Under the pieces are notes generated by a model. The model worked only from the letters and a program-made list of their open reading frames with translations. It was not told where the DNA came from and made no database searches. Below, one piece after another: positions 35,475-47,582 of a stretch of DNA of 64,000 bases. Within the stretch, counting starts at the first letter, position 1; each line of letters begins with the position of its first letter. The DNA comes from Perkinsus olseni (lineage: Eukaryota; Perkinsozoa; Perkinsida): contig JABANN010000001.1 in NCBI GenBank assembly GCA_013115125.1, forward strand, positions 124,001-188,000. Reading direction: 5' to 3'. Both the position numbers and the translations under genes were made by a program.

Positions 35475-36764
35475 GGCGAAGGAAAGCAGCTATGAAATAA
35501 ACTAGACTCTAAAGAACGCTCATCTGTGGCGAGCGTGATTTTCAATACCTGACTGATTGTAACTTAACATAGCAACAGCGGCGGGCAGGTGGAAAAGGAG
35601 TTGAAGCATACTCATGATGATGAGATATCAGCTGGGGTGAAGCGAGGTAGCTTGAGCGTTAGGAACACTTCTGAAAGCGGCATGACGTAGAGGTGACGAG
35701 GAAGCGAAGGCGAACCGGGCTATAGCATCCAGAAAATCAGGGATAACCGGTAGTAGAAGGCAAAATGGTGAGCTGCCAGCGGTTGGATCAAAGCGAGCTC
35801 AAATCAACCTACGAGCTGCAGAACAGAACCAGGAAATGCACAGCTGACGCACGTCACAGCCGGAAGATCGCTGAAGCATCATCCCACTGTCACCAACTCG
35901 CACTGCTTTTGGGCGGCGTCACCGTTACATGATGTCTGCCTCAAGACTCGCCTTACTGCGGCTTTTCTTATATGCCGAGTGTCCTGCTCTACATCAAGTG
36001 TGGTATGATTTGGCCAGATACGGGCGGACGCCCTCACCTCGTGCATGATCCAAAATCGCTCGTCAGTGGCCCGCTAGGAACCGATTGGCCTTTGATGGCA
36101 GTAACGCTAGCTCGATGTTTACTAACCTCGTGCGCACATCAGGCACGATCTAGCACTTGGTTATATCGAGTGGTAATTCGCGAGCAAAATACGCGGGCCG
36201 TCACTGAATGCAGATCTCCTAGGGAAAAGAGCACATCATTGATAGTCCAACGAGGTCGGTTTCCGGCGTTGGACTCAACTCCACACGCAGGCCACCGGGG
36301 AAGGCAAAGGTCGCTCAGCGAGCAGATCAGACGTGGGCCCTCTGTGCTTCATCGCTCGGTATGACGGGTGTCGAATGGGTCAAGTCCCTTATGCTCTACC
36401 GGGGACTTCTGTCCCACACCAACTCAACCTCTCTCGTAAAAGAGCGGCAGCTTGAAATTACAAAGCACATCCATAATTGAGGGTCGTCTAATTCTACGGT
36501 GAATACGGTCAGTGGCGAAACTCTAAAAACCGACAGTATCGGGCATGCGAGTGAATAACCAACCAAAAAACCGTGAGAGATCCTTGTCGTTGAGACAAGG
36601 ACACTAACTTCGCGACGACCTGGTCCTTTCAACAGGATGAGAAAGGCTGCGCGAAAGACTAGATTATGAACAAAGCAGAATATCAGTTTCCTCCAGGATA
36701 GTTCTCATGAAAACGAGTAGTGGTTAGGAGACAGTGCGTGCCGACATGACAGCAGACGGCACGA
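35475..36764. other. Intergenic between ZIP genes 1 and 2
   Basis: No gene recognised. It holds the promoter side of ZIP 1 and the 3' flank of ZIP 2. Confidence 0.4.
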
Positions 36765-38110
36765 TCATGGTATGCGGAAAAGTACAAGGGACAAAGCCAT
36801 GATGGCCATGCCTAGCAAGAAACCATTGCCGGCCCATTTGTTGCTAGGATCATAAAGAATAGCGTATGTTTGGAGCTTGAGGACCGCGATGTAGGTCTGA
36901 GAAAGCAGCACTACAGACATCGTGAGAAATAAAGCCTACCATGATTCCTGCTGTCACGCCCAGCATGCACCCGATGGCGGAGGGCCCCAAGATGTCACCA
37001 AGGATGAGCCATGCTAATACACCTCCGAGAGGCTCAGCGATGGCTGAAAGCAGAGTCCACAGGAAGGCCTGTAGCTTGCTTCCGGTGGCTTTCAAAACTG
37101 GAGCGGCGACAGCGATGCCTGAGAGATAGAGAACAACTCATTCTTAGTGAACCCTGTGGCAGACGGACCTTCGGGAATGTTGTGCACCCCGATGGCAAAT
37201 GCCAAAGAGACACCAACACTGGGGTCTTCGAGCGTGCCAAGGAAGCTAACTATCCCTTCCGGGAAGTTGTGAAGACATATGGCAACAGCGGTGAACACAC
37301 CCGTCTTCAATAGTCGGAGCTTGGCGTCGGGTTTAGCATCGCTGAACCCTTCCTGAAGGCAGCGGGGACTCCAAGCCAAGCTAGACGTGGATACTGTATG
37401 CGTGTGCACAAATGAGAGCATCGTGTGAACTTCACCTTGTGAAGCAACGAGCCAGCGCCTAGTGAGCGCTACGGCGACGGGGCGGACTTAGCGACGACTA
37501 TGGAGAGGTGCCGCTACCTCAAGATCTCCGGTTCCATTCCTCCGACTGGCAAGCTCCCGAAAGGCTGCAGCTGCTTCACCGACACCGTCATGGTCTTCAG
37601 TGATGTCCATCTGCGCTCGGGGCGATGAGGAGAGGCCTTTACGTTTCATGACATAATCGCTTAACAAGTCCAATACCTGGCAAGGCGGCGACATGACGGC
37701 CCGAGTGTCGTACAAATGCAACTCACCAAAGTTAACAAACAACCAGAGAAGAATACACCGACGCCGGCCATGAATGCGTAGTCTTCTTCAAGACCTCCCT
37801 CATGAAGCCTGAGGTACAAACTAGAAGGATAAACCGGAAGGTGGTGGCCGCTACAAGTTAGTCGCTTCGGTGAGAATCTCTACCAGACTGACGAACACCA
37901 TGACGCCGGCGGACAAGGAGAGGCAGCCGGCCAGGAACCGATTGTCCTGGGCTTGTGGCAGGAAGGCGATAAGGCAGCCGATCAAGGAAGCCGAACCTGA
38001 ACAACAGAGACAGTGCGCACCTTCATCGGGGCCCAGGCTAGCAGCATGAACCCACCCGCTGCGCAGGTTAGCCCGATAGCGAGGCCGATATTAGGACTCT
38101 GCAGGACCAT
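36765..38110 (-). CDS. ZIP family metal transporter 2 (ZupT-like)
   Basis: Minus-strand paralogue with the same architecture as ZIP 1. The first exon starts MVLQSPNIGLAIGLTCAAG at 38110. Next come SASLIGCLIAFLP, the AGCLSLSAGVMVFVSLVEIL segment, a His/Glu-bearing segment LHEGGLEEDYAFM, a cytoplasmic loop with acidic and Arg-rich parts, then [67 protein letters not shown] and a final helix ending SLVLFRIP. Both HNxPEG motifs are intact. ZIP 1 and 2 face away from ZIP 3-5 across a spacer of about 1.1 kb, so the array is split into two orientations. Confidence 0.88.
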
Positions 38111-39213
38111 GAGAGAAGGAGAGAACCAAACACCTAACCTCACCTTAAACAGGCAGGACTCTCCTATGACGACGATAAAGAGGACAAGGCTGTAAACGAG
38201 GGAGCGATCCGCAAGCCGCTATCCTTCAACGCCTAGCATGTCTGAGTGCGGCTTGACAGAGCGTCCTGCCGCAAAATCGTCCCATAAGTACCTTCACGAC
38301 TAATTTTAAGCATATTATAGCATCTGCACAGGAGTACTCTATTGTCTATAGCGTATGAGACATACTGCACGCACGCACATAAGGTGCTACCGTCATTCCC
38401 CCCTTGGTTGCCTAGCGCGTAGCAGTGGGCTCAACGACGAACCAGAGCAGCAGAGTGTTGGATTCGATATACACGCCATATCTGTGCCTGAAACTCGCGC
38501 ACACAGCGCATCTTTGGCTTGTTCATGCGTGCAGATGTACGCACGTGCAGAGTGGCGCGTCAAACTCCATCCCAGCAATTCTGCCTTGTTGCTATTGCAA
38601 AGATGCAGCGAGAACTCGCTACTAGCGTGAGTTTTCAGCTATCGGCCACCGTGTTCTGTTAACCAATGAAGTGTCTACTTCGCCGGTAGGCTCGCTCACA
38701 GGCGCTCGTGAAAGCCTATCGTTTTCGGCCGACCAACAGGAAAGAAGAATTTCACTGGTGCTGGTATCAGGTGGGTCTCGTAAGAGCCTGTGAGCGAGCT
38801 AGGATAGTCATCAGGAAAGTTGTCCCCGCCTTTATCAGCGGTACTCAAAGCTGGCTCGGTCCAGCACGCTAAATACTACCGTCTGGAACACGGTTTCAGG
38901 ATGGCTACCACCAGAATGTATTACTGAGAAAATTATGAGCGATTGAACTCGAGGTTCCTGTCTAAGGCTTCTATCCAAGCCTTGTCCACATCGGAAGGGA
39001 CGGGTTGAAGTTGAGGTCCCGGGTTCGATTCCGAGCAGTCGTAGCTTCTCAAGCGTGAACTGTAGACTATTTCAGGCTGACAAATTCGTTGCCTTCCTAC
39101 AACGGGGCCCTGACCGACAGCTGGATCTCAGAGCATCATGACGAAGATTTTCATTGGGAGCGTGAGAGCCATGATATCGCTTGCAGTTTTTTCGGTCGCT
39201 CCACCTTTCCTGA
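38111..39213. other. Divergent spacer of the ZIP array
   Basis: Contains a 12-bp inverted repeat (CTCGCTCACAGG at 38691-38702 and its complement at 38787-38798). No gene recognised. A GGTTCGATTCC motif near 39025 is not part of a foldable tRNA. Confidence 0.4.
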
Positions 39214-40815
39214 ATGGTGTCGGATGATCCAAATGTTGGGCTTGCTATCGGACTGACAACTGCAGCAGGTAGTAGTGGTGGTGGCGAGCCTTCGGGGCGG
39301 TACGCTGCTAGTTCCGCGTTTTTGGTTCTATTCCCTTTTCCTAAGCCTCAGTGGTTTTCTCTGTGATGCACAAGGGCGTCCATCAGCGATATTCAGAGTA
39401 CTTCTCACCGTTCTTGCTCCCCTCAGGACTTGCTACCGTCATAGGAGGCGGTTTAGCATGCCTCTGTGACCCCAACAACCATTCCTTGCTGGCCGGCTGT
39501 TTGGCCATGGCTGCGGGTGTAATGGTGTATGTTAGCTTCATTGAAATCTTCCCAGAGGCCACCAATTTGTGAGACACCCTGTTCGCATTCACCATCGCAA
39601 TTTGTGAGCTCAGATTCCATGAGAGTGGAACGTTCAATTCAGATCATGCCTTCATGATGACCACGCTGGTCTATTTTGTCGGGAATGGCCTATGCTTGGT
39701 AGGGAAGGACCGTCTGAGTTGGCGGTGTCCTCATCATTTTGCATAGTGTTGTGGTCGCAGCATCGCAATTTAGGGAGCGGACGTCCTCACGCAGCTGTGG
39801 ATATCTCGTAAGAAGAGCAAAGCATCGGAGAACCGAGAGATCGTGTCCACTGGAGAGGATGATGATCCTCACGGTCTGGCTACTGCAGCAATCGCCGTAC
39901 AGGAATTGACCACGGGCGCGGAGCCAGTACCTGCTGCGGATGAAACCCGAGTTGAGGTAAGAGCGGATAAGTATCCAGGGTTCGCTTCCGCAGAGCACAG
40001 GATCTCAGCGAGTGCTGGTGGCCGTGGGATCTGTTATATCATAATGCGCTTTCAATACCAATTTCGATGGCATATTTACCGTTAATGCGCGTAGTGGCAA
40101 GGTCACAACCCCTCTTCTTCATTCAGGGGGGTCTAAGCACGTCGTCCTCTACAAGAAGTTTCGAGTCCCAAGACGAGCTACCACGGCCGAGAATACACAC
40201 CAGAACGGAGCTGTTAGGCACGGCTCTGTTTACCGCTGGAGCCGTGTGCCTTCATAATTTCCCTGAGGGAATAGTCACTTTTATTGGCACACTCGAAGAC
40301 CCATCCGTTGGAGTCTCTCTGGCCACTGCCATTGCTGTTCATAATATACCGGAAGGTGAGGCTGAGCCCGGGCGTCTAGGCTCCTATTCACGAGAGTGTG
40401 CAGGTATTGCTGTTGCCTCTCCGGTATTGAAGGCAACTGGCAGCAAGAAACAGGCTCTGTTTTGGACGCTCGTCTCGGCACTCGCAGAACCGCTGGGAGG
40501 TGGGCAGCATCGCGGTTTGAGTCGTTCAACACGAGCTGCTATTGTCAGGCATCCTCGCATGGCTGATCCTCGGTGACATAATAAACGATATCACAATAGC
40601 TGTTATGTTTGCACTCACAGCTGGAGTTATGGTAGGCTCTGCCCTCTACGCCGGAGGGCATTTCATCGTAGTGTTGTTCCCTTCAGGCATACATCGCCAT
40701 AATCAAGCTCCAATTCTCTGCCTCCCACTTCGACCCAACTAATCGCTGGGCCGGCGGCGGCTTCCTTTTGGGCACAGCAGTGATGGCTGTATCTCTGGTG
40801 TTGTTTCGCCTGTGA
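39214..40815 (+). CDS. ZIP family metal transporter 3 (ZupT-like)
   Basis: Eight exons (39214-39268, 39427-39568, 39614-39698, 39795-39956, 40127-40355, 40404-40499, 40549-40631, 40687-40815) encode 326 residues. The N-terminal helix is [21 protein letters not shown]; then [45 protein letters not shown], a cytoplasmic loop rich in Asp/Glu with [82 protein letters not shown] and [20 protein letters not shown]. Both metal-binding HNxPEG motifs are intact. Exons 2 and 3 have the same lengths (142 and 85 bases) in ZIP 1 and in the two following paralogues, which shows one ancestral gene multiplied in tandem. Confidence 0.94.
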
Positions 40816-41534
40816 GTACTTTTCACTATAATGGAGATAGCCTGATCGCTCGTAAATTTGCTTCTTCACTGTCACCAAACGAGCATGTAGGTTGTGAACA
40901 GCTCGCAATTCTGTTTTAGCTCTCATTGAGGAGCAGTTTCTTATCCCTTATGGGTTGTGTCGAGATCAGTACATGGGCGGTTAACCTCAATTCTTACGAA
41001 TACCATAACGCCATCGTAACCTCCTGACTGAGGAGCACTGTGACGCAATGCACTTGAACGCTAATCATATGGTACAACTTGTCCTTACTAACCTGCGTTG
41101 GGGCCAAGCCTTGAGATAAGTATCTTGGGTCAGCTCGTGTGTGAATGTCGATGCGTACGCGGGACGTCACCAGTTGAGCTAGCAAGGCCCTTCGAGTGTC
41201 TACCGTCCTGATGCCTCGTATGTGTTGTGCTGGCCTTCTGGTCTGTTCCCGTCCGGTGTGGTCGAGAGCGCTCCGCGAAACTCATCTAGGGGCATCCGTG
41301 ACCCACGTTGAAACAAGGCCAACCATAGTGCGAGCGGTCGAAGTTGAGGCCGGAGGTTGCGTTCAGAATACTCTGAATGTCTCCAAGGCGCATCTTAGGT
41401 CGGTGGCGCTGTCTCTACACAGCAACGTCGCAAGCGGGGATGTGGCTCCCTTAGATGAGGCTTTCCGTGTGATGTTCTTGACGAAAAGTAGCTTCATGAG
41501 CAGACAGTGCTCGCAGTTCCTTTGTGGCTCCACA
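40816..41534. other. Intergenic between ZIP genes 3 and 4
   Basis: No separate gene seen. The right part may include 5' untranslated sequence of ZIP 4; the frame from 41196 is open but lacks similarity to the other paralogues. Confidence 0.35.
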
Positions 41535-43462
41535 ATGGTGTCCTTCGATACGAATGTTGGCCTAGCCATTGGATTGACTTCCGCCGCGGGTAAGCGAGGG
41601 ATGATCAACCTCTAAGGCGGTTTACTGCTGAATAACCGCTCGAGTTCGCGCCCACGAAGCCCCCTCCTATGACGGATTGTCGAGTGCTCGCGAATTCTCT
41701 TTGTGGCCCACGGGTGTGGGAATCTCCCTGAGCTGCCGTTGACGGCTCCCTGATTTCCCTCAGGATTTGCTACCGTCATAGGAGGCGGTTTAGCATGCCT
41801 CTGTGACCCCGACAACCACTCCTTGCTGGCCGGCTGTTTGGCCATCGCCGCGGGTGTGATGGTGTATGTTAGCTTCATTGAAATCTTTCCCAAAGCCATG
41901 GAACTGTGAGGCGCCCGGTTCATCATCTGTATCAAACTTTCTAAGCAGGTTCAGCGAGAGTGGAACGTTCAATGTCGACCATGCCTTCATGATGACAACT
42001 CTCTTCTACTTTGTCGGCAATGCTATATGCTTGGTAGGGAAGCGCCTTATCACGGCTCGCGATTCACGAGTCAACTCTGTCCTTACCATAGTCATTGATA
42101 TTCCACCGTCGAGTGAAATGGCAATTCGTCGTATATTCCATCCAACGGTGGACCCTTCTCGTCTCAGGGAGCGGATATCCTCATAAAACTGTGGATGTCT
42201 CGCAAGGAGCGCAAGGCCTCAAGAACATTAGAACATGCCCGTACAGCGGGGGACGACGATGCTTGCGGCCTGGCCGCAGAAATCATCGTCGTTCCAGAGT
42301 TGGCAGAGGGCTCGGAGCCTCCCCCTGCTGAGAGTGGACTCAGACTGGACGTAAGAGTGAGTCATTGATTGAACTATGATGACACATCCTCAATGGTGCT
42401 GTTCTCGCTCTTACGCTGAGGCTACCGAGATAGAGTCCTTGCTGGGGAAAAATTTACACCGCGGACCTGCTACATTATACGTCGATTTTTTCACAAGATA
42501 TTCGTAGACCTAGAGTTCCCGCGTATGAAACTGACTCGTTTGGCCAACGTTGGCAATAGGTGAGAGAAAGAGCGGCGATGATATCATGAGCGGCTTCTTC
42601 GTCCCCTCGAGTTTCTCATGTGTTAATATCTGCGTCATTGCAACCGTTTTTTCTCATACTAGGGAGGACTGAGCCCGGCCTCCGGTGCGTTCGTCTCGAC
42701 GAGAAATGCCGAGTCCCAAGAAGAAGCTCCTGGACCGCACGTGCAAACCAGAACGGCATTGCTCAGCACGGCTCTGTTCACCGCTGGGGCCGTGGCTCTC
42801 CATACTTTCCCTGAGGGGATAGTTACTTTCCTCGCCACGCTTGGAGACCCAGCCGTTGGTGTCTCTCTAGCTATCGCCATCGCCGTCCACAACATACCAG
42901 AAGGTGAGGCCCGGGTCTTCGGCCTGGACGATACAGTATCACCGATACTCTGGCCCATTCAGGTATTGCTATTGCCACCCCGGTGTTGAAGGCGACTGGT
43001 AGCAAGAAAAAAGCTGTTCTTTGGACCTTCATCGCGGCACTTGCAGAACCGCTAGGGGGTGGGTATCGCCAATACGTCCTTGGGCTAAATCCCTAGGGCT
43101 GAGCGATCGGGCAGCAACGCGGTGTAGTCATTTGATATGTGCTACTTCTGTCAGGTATCCTCGCATGGCTTATTCTCGGTGACATAATCAACGATATCAC
43201 CATAGCTGTCATGTTCGCACTCATAGCCGGAGTTATGGTAGGCTCTGTCCTGAACGAGTTTGTCGTTTCGCGGGAAAGGTTCCGTCTGACGCGACGGTCG
43301 AGGTGGTTCGCATCTTATTAAGGCTTTCTTCAGGCATACATCGCCATAATCAAGCTCCAATTCTCCGCCTCACAGTTCGACCCGACTAACCACTGGGCCG
43401 GCGGCGGCTTCCTTTTAGGCACAGCCGTGATGGCGCTGTCTCTCGTCTTGTTCAGAATATGA
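41535..43462 (+). CDS. ZIP family metal transporter 4, altered metal motif
   Basis: Eight exons (41535-41589, 41764-41905, 41949-42033, 42168-42350, 42663-42903, 42963-43058, 43155-43237, 43334-43462) encode 337 residues. Most like ZIP 3; exon 2 is nearly identical in DNA to ZIP 3 exon 2. The first metal-site motif reads [19 protein letters not shown] instead of HNFPEG, replacing the conserved Asn by Thr and also altering GTLED, whereas the second, AVHNIPEG, is intact. The acceptor used by ZIP 3 before exon 4 is lost (CATAAAA replaces CACGCAG); an AG 24 bases further upstream at 42166-42167 keeps the frame and adds eight residues. The gene looks intact, but transport activity or specificity may differ. 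Confidence 0.88.
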
Positions 43463-44352
43463 GCCGTGTAACGATACATTTCTTTTCTGTAGTTCAGAGA
43501 GCCTGAGCGCTTTCCATTCATTTTTACAATGACACTCAACGAGCTCAAATGGCTCGTGATCCTGCTTCAGCTGTTCACTGAGGAGCAGTTTCCTCAAAGG
43601 CATACGAGTTGTGTTTCGAGTGGTATTAAGGTGGCCATCATCATCACTGCAATTTCTTCGGATGACAATCTCGGACTCACAGCTACAGTAGAAGTGAGTG
43701 ACGGCAACGACCCGCAGAGGGATTGTAGAAGGCTTCAAGGGATCTCGGCGTGCTCGTACCTTCGATAAGGGGCCAAGCTACTTGAGTCTGCATCGCCGCC
43801 GATGAGATACTCTACGGACTTCGTGAGAGATCGACGAGGGTTAACATAGATCGCACGAGCCAGGGCTACCCGTGCCTTTCGGACAGCCGAAGCTCGACGG
43901 TCGTGTCCAACATCGAAGTAAAACATGAGGTCATAGAGCCTCTAGGACTTAGAGAATCTTAGTGCACGACCTGACTGCAAACTTCTCATCCCCCTTGAGA
44001 TTGGTTGTCGATGCTCTCTGGGATGTGTCGTTCAAGGACTTCTCGGACGTCGACTGATACAGTTCGGAGGAGGGTAAGCATCCCCACGAGCACTATAAGC
44101 AGGTTTAGGCCCTAAACCTTAGAGAGCCCACGCTTTATATGTTGCCTACAAGATGGGCGGACATGAGTATTAATGAAGAGTACAAGATGGTCGGACATGA
44201 ATGGGCGCTTACGGCTTACGAAAAACATTCTCGTCGTGGCGTGCGCTATTCGTCTTGCGCTGTCGACTCGAGCCGTGCCACACGTGCCCACGCAGATCGC
44301 AAGCAGCTTTAGAGCGTAACTTGTGCCCTGTGGCAGCCATAGCCCTTTCTTC
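43463..44352. other. Intergenic between ZIP genes 4 and 5
   Basis: No gene recognised. A near-perfect palindrome with telomere-like CCTAAACC units lies at 44101-44119. Confidence 0.4.
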
Positions 44353-45718
44353 ATGGTCGTACACGACTCTAGCGCCGGTCTAGGTATCGGGTTGACATGC
44401 GCAGCTGGTAGGCCACTCTGACGTAACAGCCCCTGAGGGCGAATTCTTGGTTGATCAGGGGCGGCCACGATGCTTGGTGGCATCATATCTATGTACATTA
44501 ACCCCCACAACCACAAGTTCATGGCGGGGGCCCTCTCGTTAGCGGCCGGTGTCATGGTCTTCGTCAGCTTTGCCGAAATCTTCCCTGAAGCCGTGGTTCT
44601 GTGGGTTTGACTTCGGCCCTGTTTACCACGTGCACTCTCCTTTGCCCAGATTTCATGAGAGTGGCAGCTTCAACGAGGACCATGCTTTCATGATGACTAA
44701 TCTCGTGTACTTTCTCGCGACCCTATTGTGCATGGTAAATACGTCTTGGTCGTAGCTAGCCGAAAGGGAACTCCTCTCAGGCTCTGGACTGGTTTAGTCG
44801 TAAGTGGCATTCACGTGCTCGCCGTAGACAGAACAACAAGGGAGGCCCAGCTCTTGACTCGACACCGGAAGAGGGCTCTGAGGATCTGGATAACGAAGAA
44901 GATCCACACGGCGTAGCTCCAGCGGCCATCGCCCTGCAGGAACTCACTGGTGGACTCTTCGATACATCTGATGCCACCCGAGATGTGGTATGTGTTGTTG
45001 CTGCTGCTGCTTGTGCTCAGTGGCCCTGCTCAGAATGGACAATGGCGAGTATCACGAATCTCGGAGATGTCGACTAATTCGAATCTTGCTGCCGTGGAGG
45101 AGCAACATGCTGACGTTGCCCATCACAAGTTGGAGCTACTTAAAGTTGCTTTATTCACGGCGGCCGCTATTTGCCTTCACAATTTTCCCGAGGGCATCCT
45201 CACCTTCATTGGGACGATTCAGGACCCCTCGGTGGGCGTATCCTTAGCGGTCGCAATAGCCATTCATAACATACCTGAAGGTCCGTGTCCATGGCGCCGT
45301 ATTTGGTAGGAAGCCAGAGGTTCTCAGGTATAGCCGTGGCCTCGCCCATCCTACGGGCGACAGACAGCGGGAAGCAAGCACTCCTTTGGTGCTTTATATC
45401 GGCCGTCGCGGAGCCGCTTGGAGGTAGGGTACCCTGGGGTTGGATATTTCAGAGAGAGCTTCAGGCGTCCTCGCGTGGATGGTGCTGAGCGAAGAGCTCT
45501 CCGACGATGCCTACGCTGTTATGTTTGCCTTGTCGGCTGGAGTGATGGTGAGAGTACTGGATAGTGGACTGTTAGAACATCCTGTGCATCCGTAGGTTTA
45601 CATAGCAATTGCCAAGCTGTTCGCCACAGCGTGTCACTTGGACCGCCATTGGTCCCCTGGTGGCTTCATTCTCGGCACTGCTATCATGTCAGTCTCGCTC
45701 GTACTATTCAGGCTGTAG
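44353..45718 (+). CDS. ZIP family metal transporter 5 (ZupT-like)
   Basis: Eight exons (44353-44407, 44459-44600, 44650-44734, 44832-44987, 45034-45280, 45328-45423, 45465-45547, 45596-45718) encode 328 residues. The most diverged + strand copy: first helix AGLGIGLTCAAGAATMLGGII, then HNHKFMAGALSLAAGVMVFVSFAEIFPEA, FHESGSFNEDHAFMMTNLVYFLATLLCM, an acidic loop (EEGSEDLDNEEDPHG), FTAAAICLHNFPEGILTFIGTIQD, AIAIHNIPEG, IAVASPILRATDSGK, VLAWMVLSEELSDDAYAVMFALSAGVM and SVSLVLFRL. Both HNxPEG motifs are intact. Exon lengths and phases match ZIP 3 and 4. The extra histidines (HNHK) in the first loop are a possible metal-contact difference. Confidence 0.92.
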
Positions 45719-45910
45719 GCAGCAGTCCTCCATGACCGAACCTCAAGTGTTGTCTTATCGTTGTTACTGCGGACCTGTTGTGTTTGTACCGGTTGATGCT
45801 CTGCTTCTCGTGCCGCCTCTCACCGTGGCTGGGCTGGGCTCCTGCGAGTTTTCCTTGAACGCCTTTCTACAGTCGGGTTCTTTTACTTTGTAGTTGCTTA
45901 CTCGCGCAAG

Positions 45911-47308
45911 ATGGATTGTGCAGTCCCGCCGGAATCTGCATTATTCTCGCCAGACACTTCCAAGATGGAGAGCGTTGAGGCTGAGGATCCCCGCATTACT
46001 CTGCTGAGGCCCTTCGCGGTCGCTGAATCATCGTAAGTGCGTTCGGCGTCTTCCGTCCGAGGACCTTGTCGCAGGTTTGTTCAGCTCACTCGACAGGACA
46101 AGCACACCGAGGCGGTGGCCGTGCTGGAGACTGCTCTCCGAAGAGAACAACATACGGTAGTACCTGGGGCCTTCCTCTCAGTGGGACTCCGCCCTACCGT
46201 CAGGTGCGGCGAATGCGTCCTTGCCTTCTGACATCGTTGTTTGAGCGACTTGCCATAGGGTACAACACGCTAGCACTGCATATGGTAGCGATACGGCCAG
46301 GCATGCCGTTGATCAGCCCGGTCACTGTTCAGCTACAAGACGGTCATACGGATGAGGCCCTTAGAGTATTCGCGAAGGCAGAGGCTGTAACTGACCCTGC
46401 TAATGTGAGTACCCAAGGACTTGCCCGATTCAGGATAGAATGTGCTTCTCGCTGATCAGCATCACATCACACGAGGAGCGAGATTGATTCTTAGAGCAGT
46501 GACATACAACAACCTGGGATGCTTCTATAAGACATTGGGGAAGCTACACACAGCCCTAGGGTACCTCAGGAAGGCCCTCCAGATCGAGGCACGGGAACAG
46601 CTCTCTGCATCACCTGTAGCAGCAGAAGCGTATGCCTTCGTAAGCATGCCTCTCTGAGGAACGGCTCCTCATGTGGCTGGCGCCTGGGGACGCTCGCTGC
46701 TCAGAATCCGTCAACTACGCATACTAACATGTGCGCGCTGCTATCAGAGATGGGAGATCATCAGCAGGCGGTGGTAGGGTTGTTGGTGGTGTGGGGCTAT
46801 GAGGGATCAGTGGTCGCTGCCAAGATACATGCGAAAACGGCATTGATGATCCTAAAGCAGCAACGGAAGGATCTGGGTAGTTGTACTTCTAAACTGGGGC
46901 TTCAGGGTGCGGCGGGGGACGGCTCACGTGAACGTCTTTTCACGTGTCCGGGATACTCTAATAGTGCGATCATCGGTATGGGCTTCTTGAGGGTCGGTTG
47001 TAGCTTTGTGGTGGCTCACTGTGTTCTCGCTGCGGTCAGAAGTGTCTGAGTGCGGCCCTCCGCCTCTGCCAGTGAAGGGCCCGAAGCCTCTTATATGTAC
47101 GGCATTCTTCAACCTAGCATGCGAGTAGTGCTCGGTCCGCCCGACGGTAGGGGGGGTATCCTCCGCCGTGTGTAGATACGAGCATCTTCGGAAGGAGAGC
47201 GAGGCTATGGAGGCCTACCTACGGGCGTACGAGTTTGCCCTTGATGAGCTTGGCCTCGACCATTCCCTGGTATTAGGGAAGTGTCTTGGGGATGGTAGAG
47301 GGTGTTGA
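45911..47308 (+). CDS. Tetratricopeptide repeat protein
   Basis: Exons 45911-46032 and 46075-46156 are well defined and read into RQDKHTEAVAVLETALRRE. Later segments fit TPR helices: FERLAIGYNTLALHM, DGHTDEALRVFAKAEAVTDP, VTYNNLGCFYKTLGKLHTALGYLRKALQIE, a further helix pair near 46740, and FFNLACEYEHLRKESEAMEAYLRAYEFALDELGLDHSLV at the end. The repeats resemble those of TPR proteins in alveolate and ciliary gene sets (family knowledge), which act as protein-protein scaffolds. The precise class is unknown. The last frame stops at 47308, but one more exon up to about 47450 cannot be excluded. Several middle exon borders are approximate. Confidence 0.7.
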
Positions 47309-47582
47309 ATCAGGTTCATCAGATCCAGTCGTGCTTGAAGCACCTCTCAGGAAGGCGCTTCCCCGCAATCGAGACCTCCTCGCAGTAGCAGCTGACCACC
47401 TGCTTATCATGAGTATGAAGTTGTTGTCGAACCTTGCGGTGACTTGAGTTTACTAAAACAGTGAGAATCGTACTGGGGATCAGCTATTCAGGTAGCGGTG
47501 TCTGCCATTCGGCCAATCTTCTGCGTCCCAGCTGGGCACTCCAGGGTTACTCGGTAGTTTTATTCGTCGATTGTCGTAGTAG

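Noticed and set aside
38960-39045. tRNA-like GGTTCGATTCC motif in the ZIP spacer
   Set aside because: T-arm loop is present but the stem does not pair, and no complementary acceptor stem is found about 70 bases upstream.
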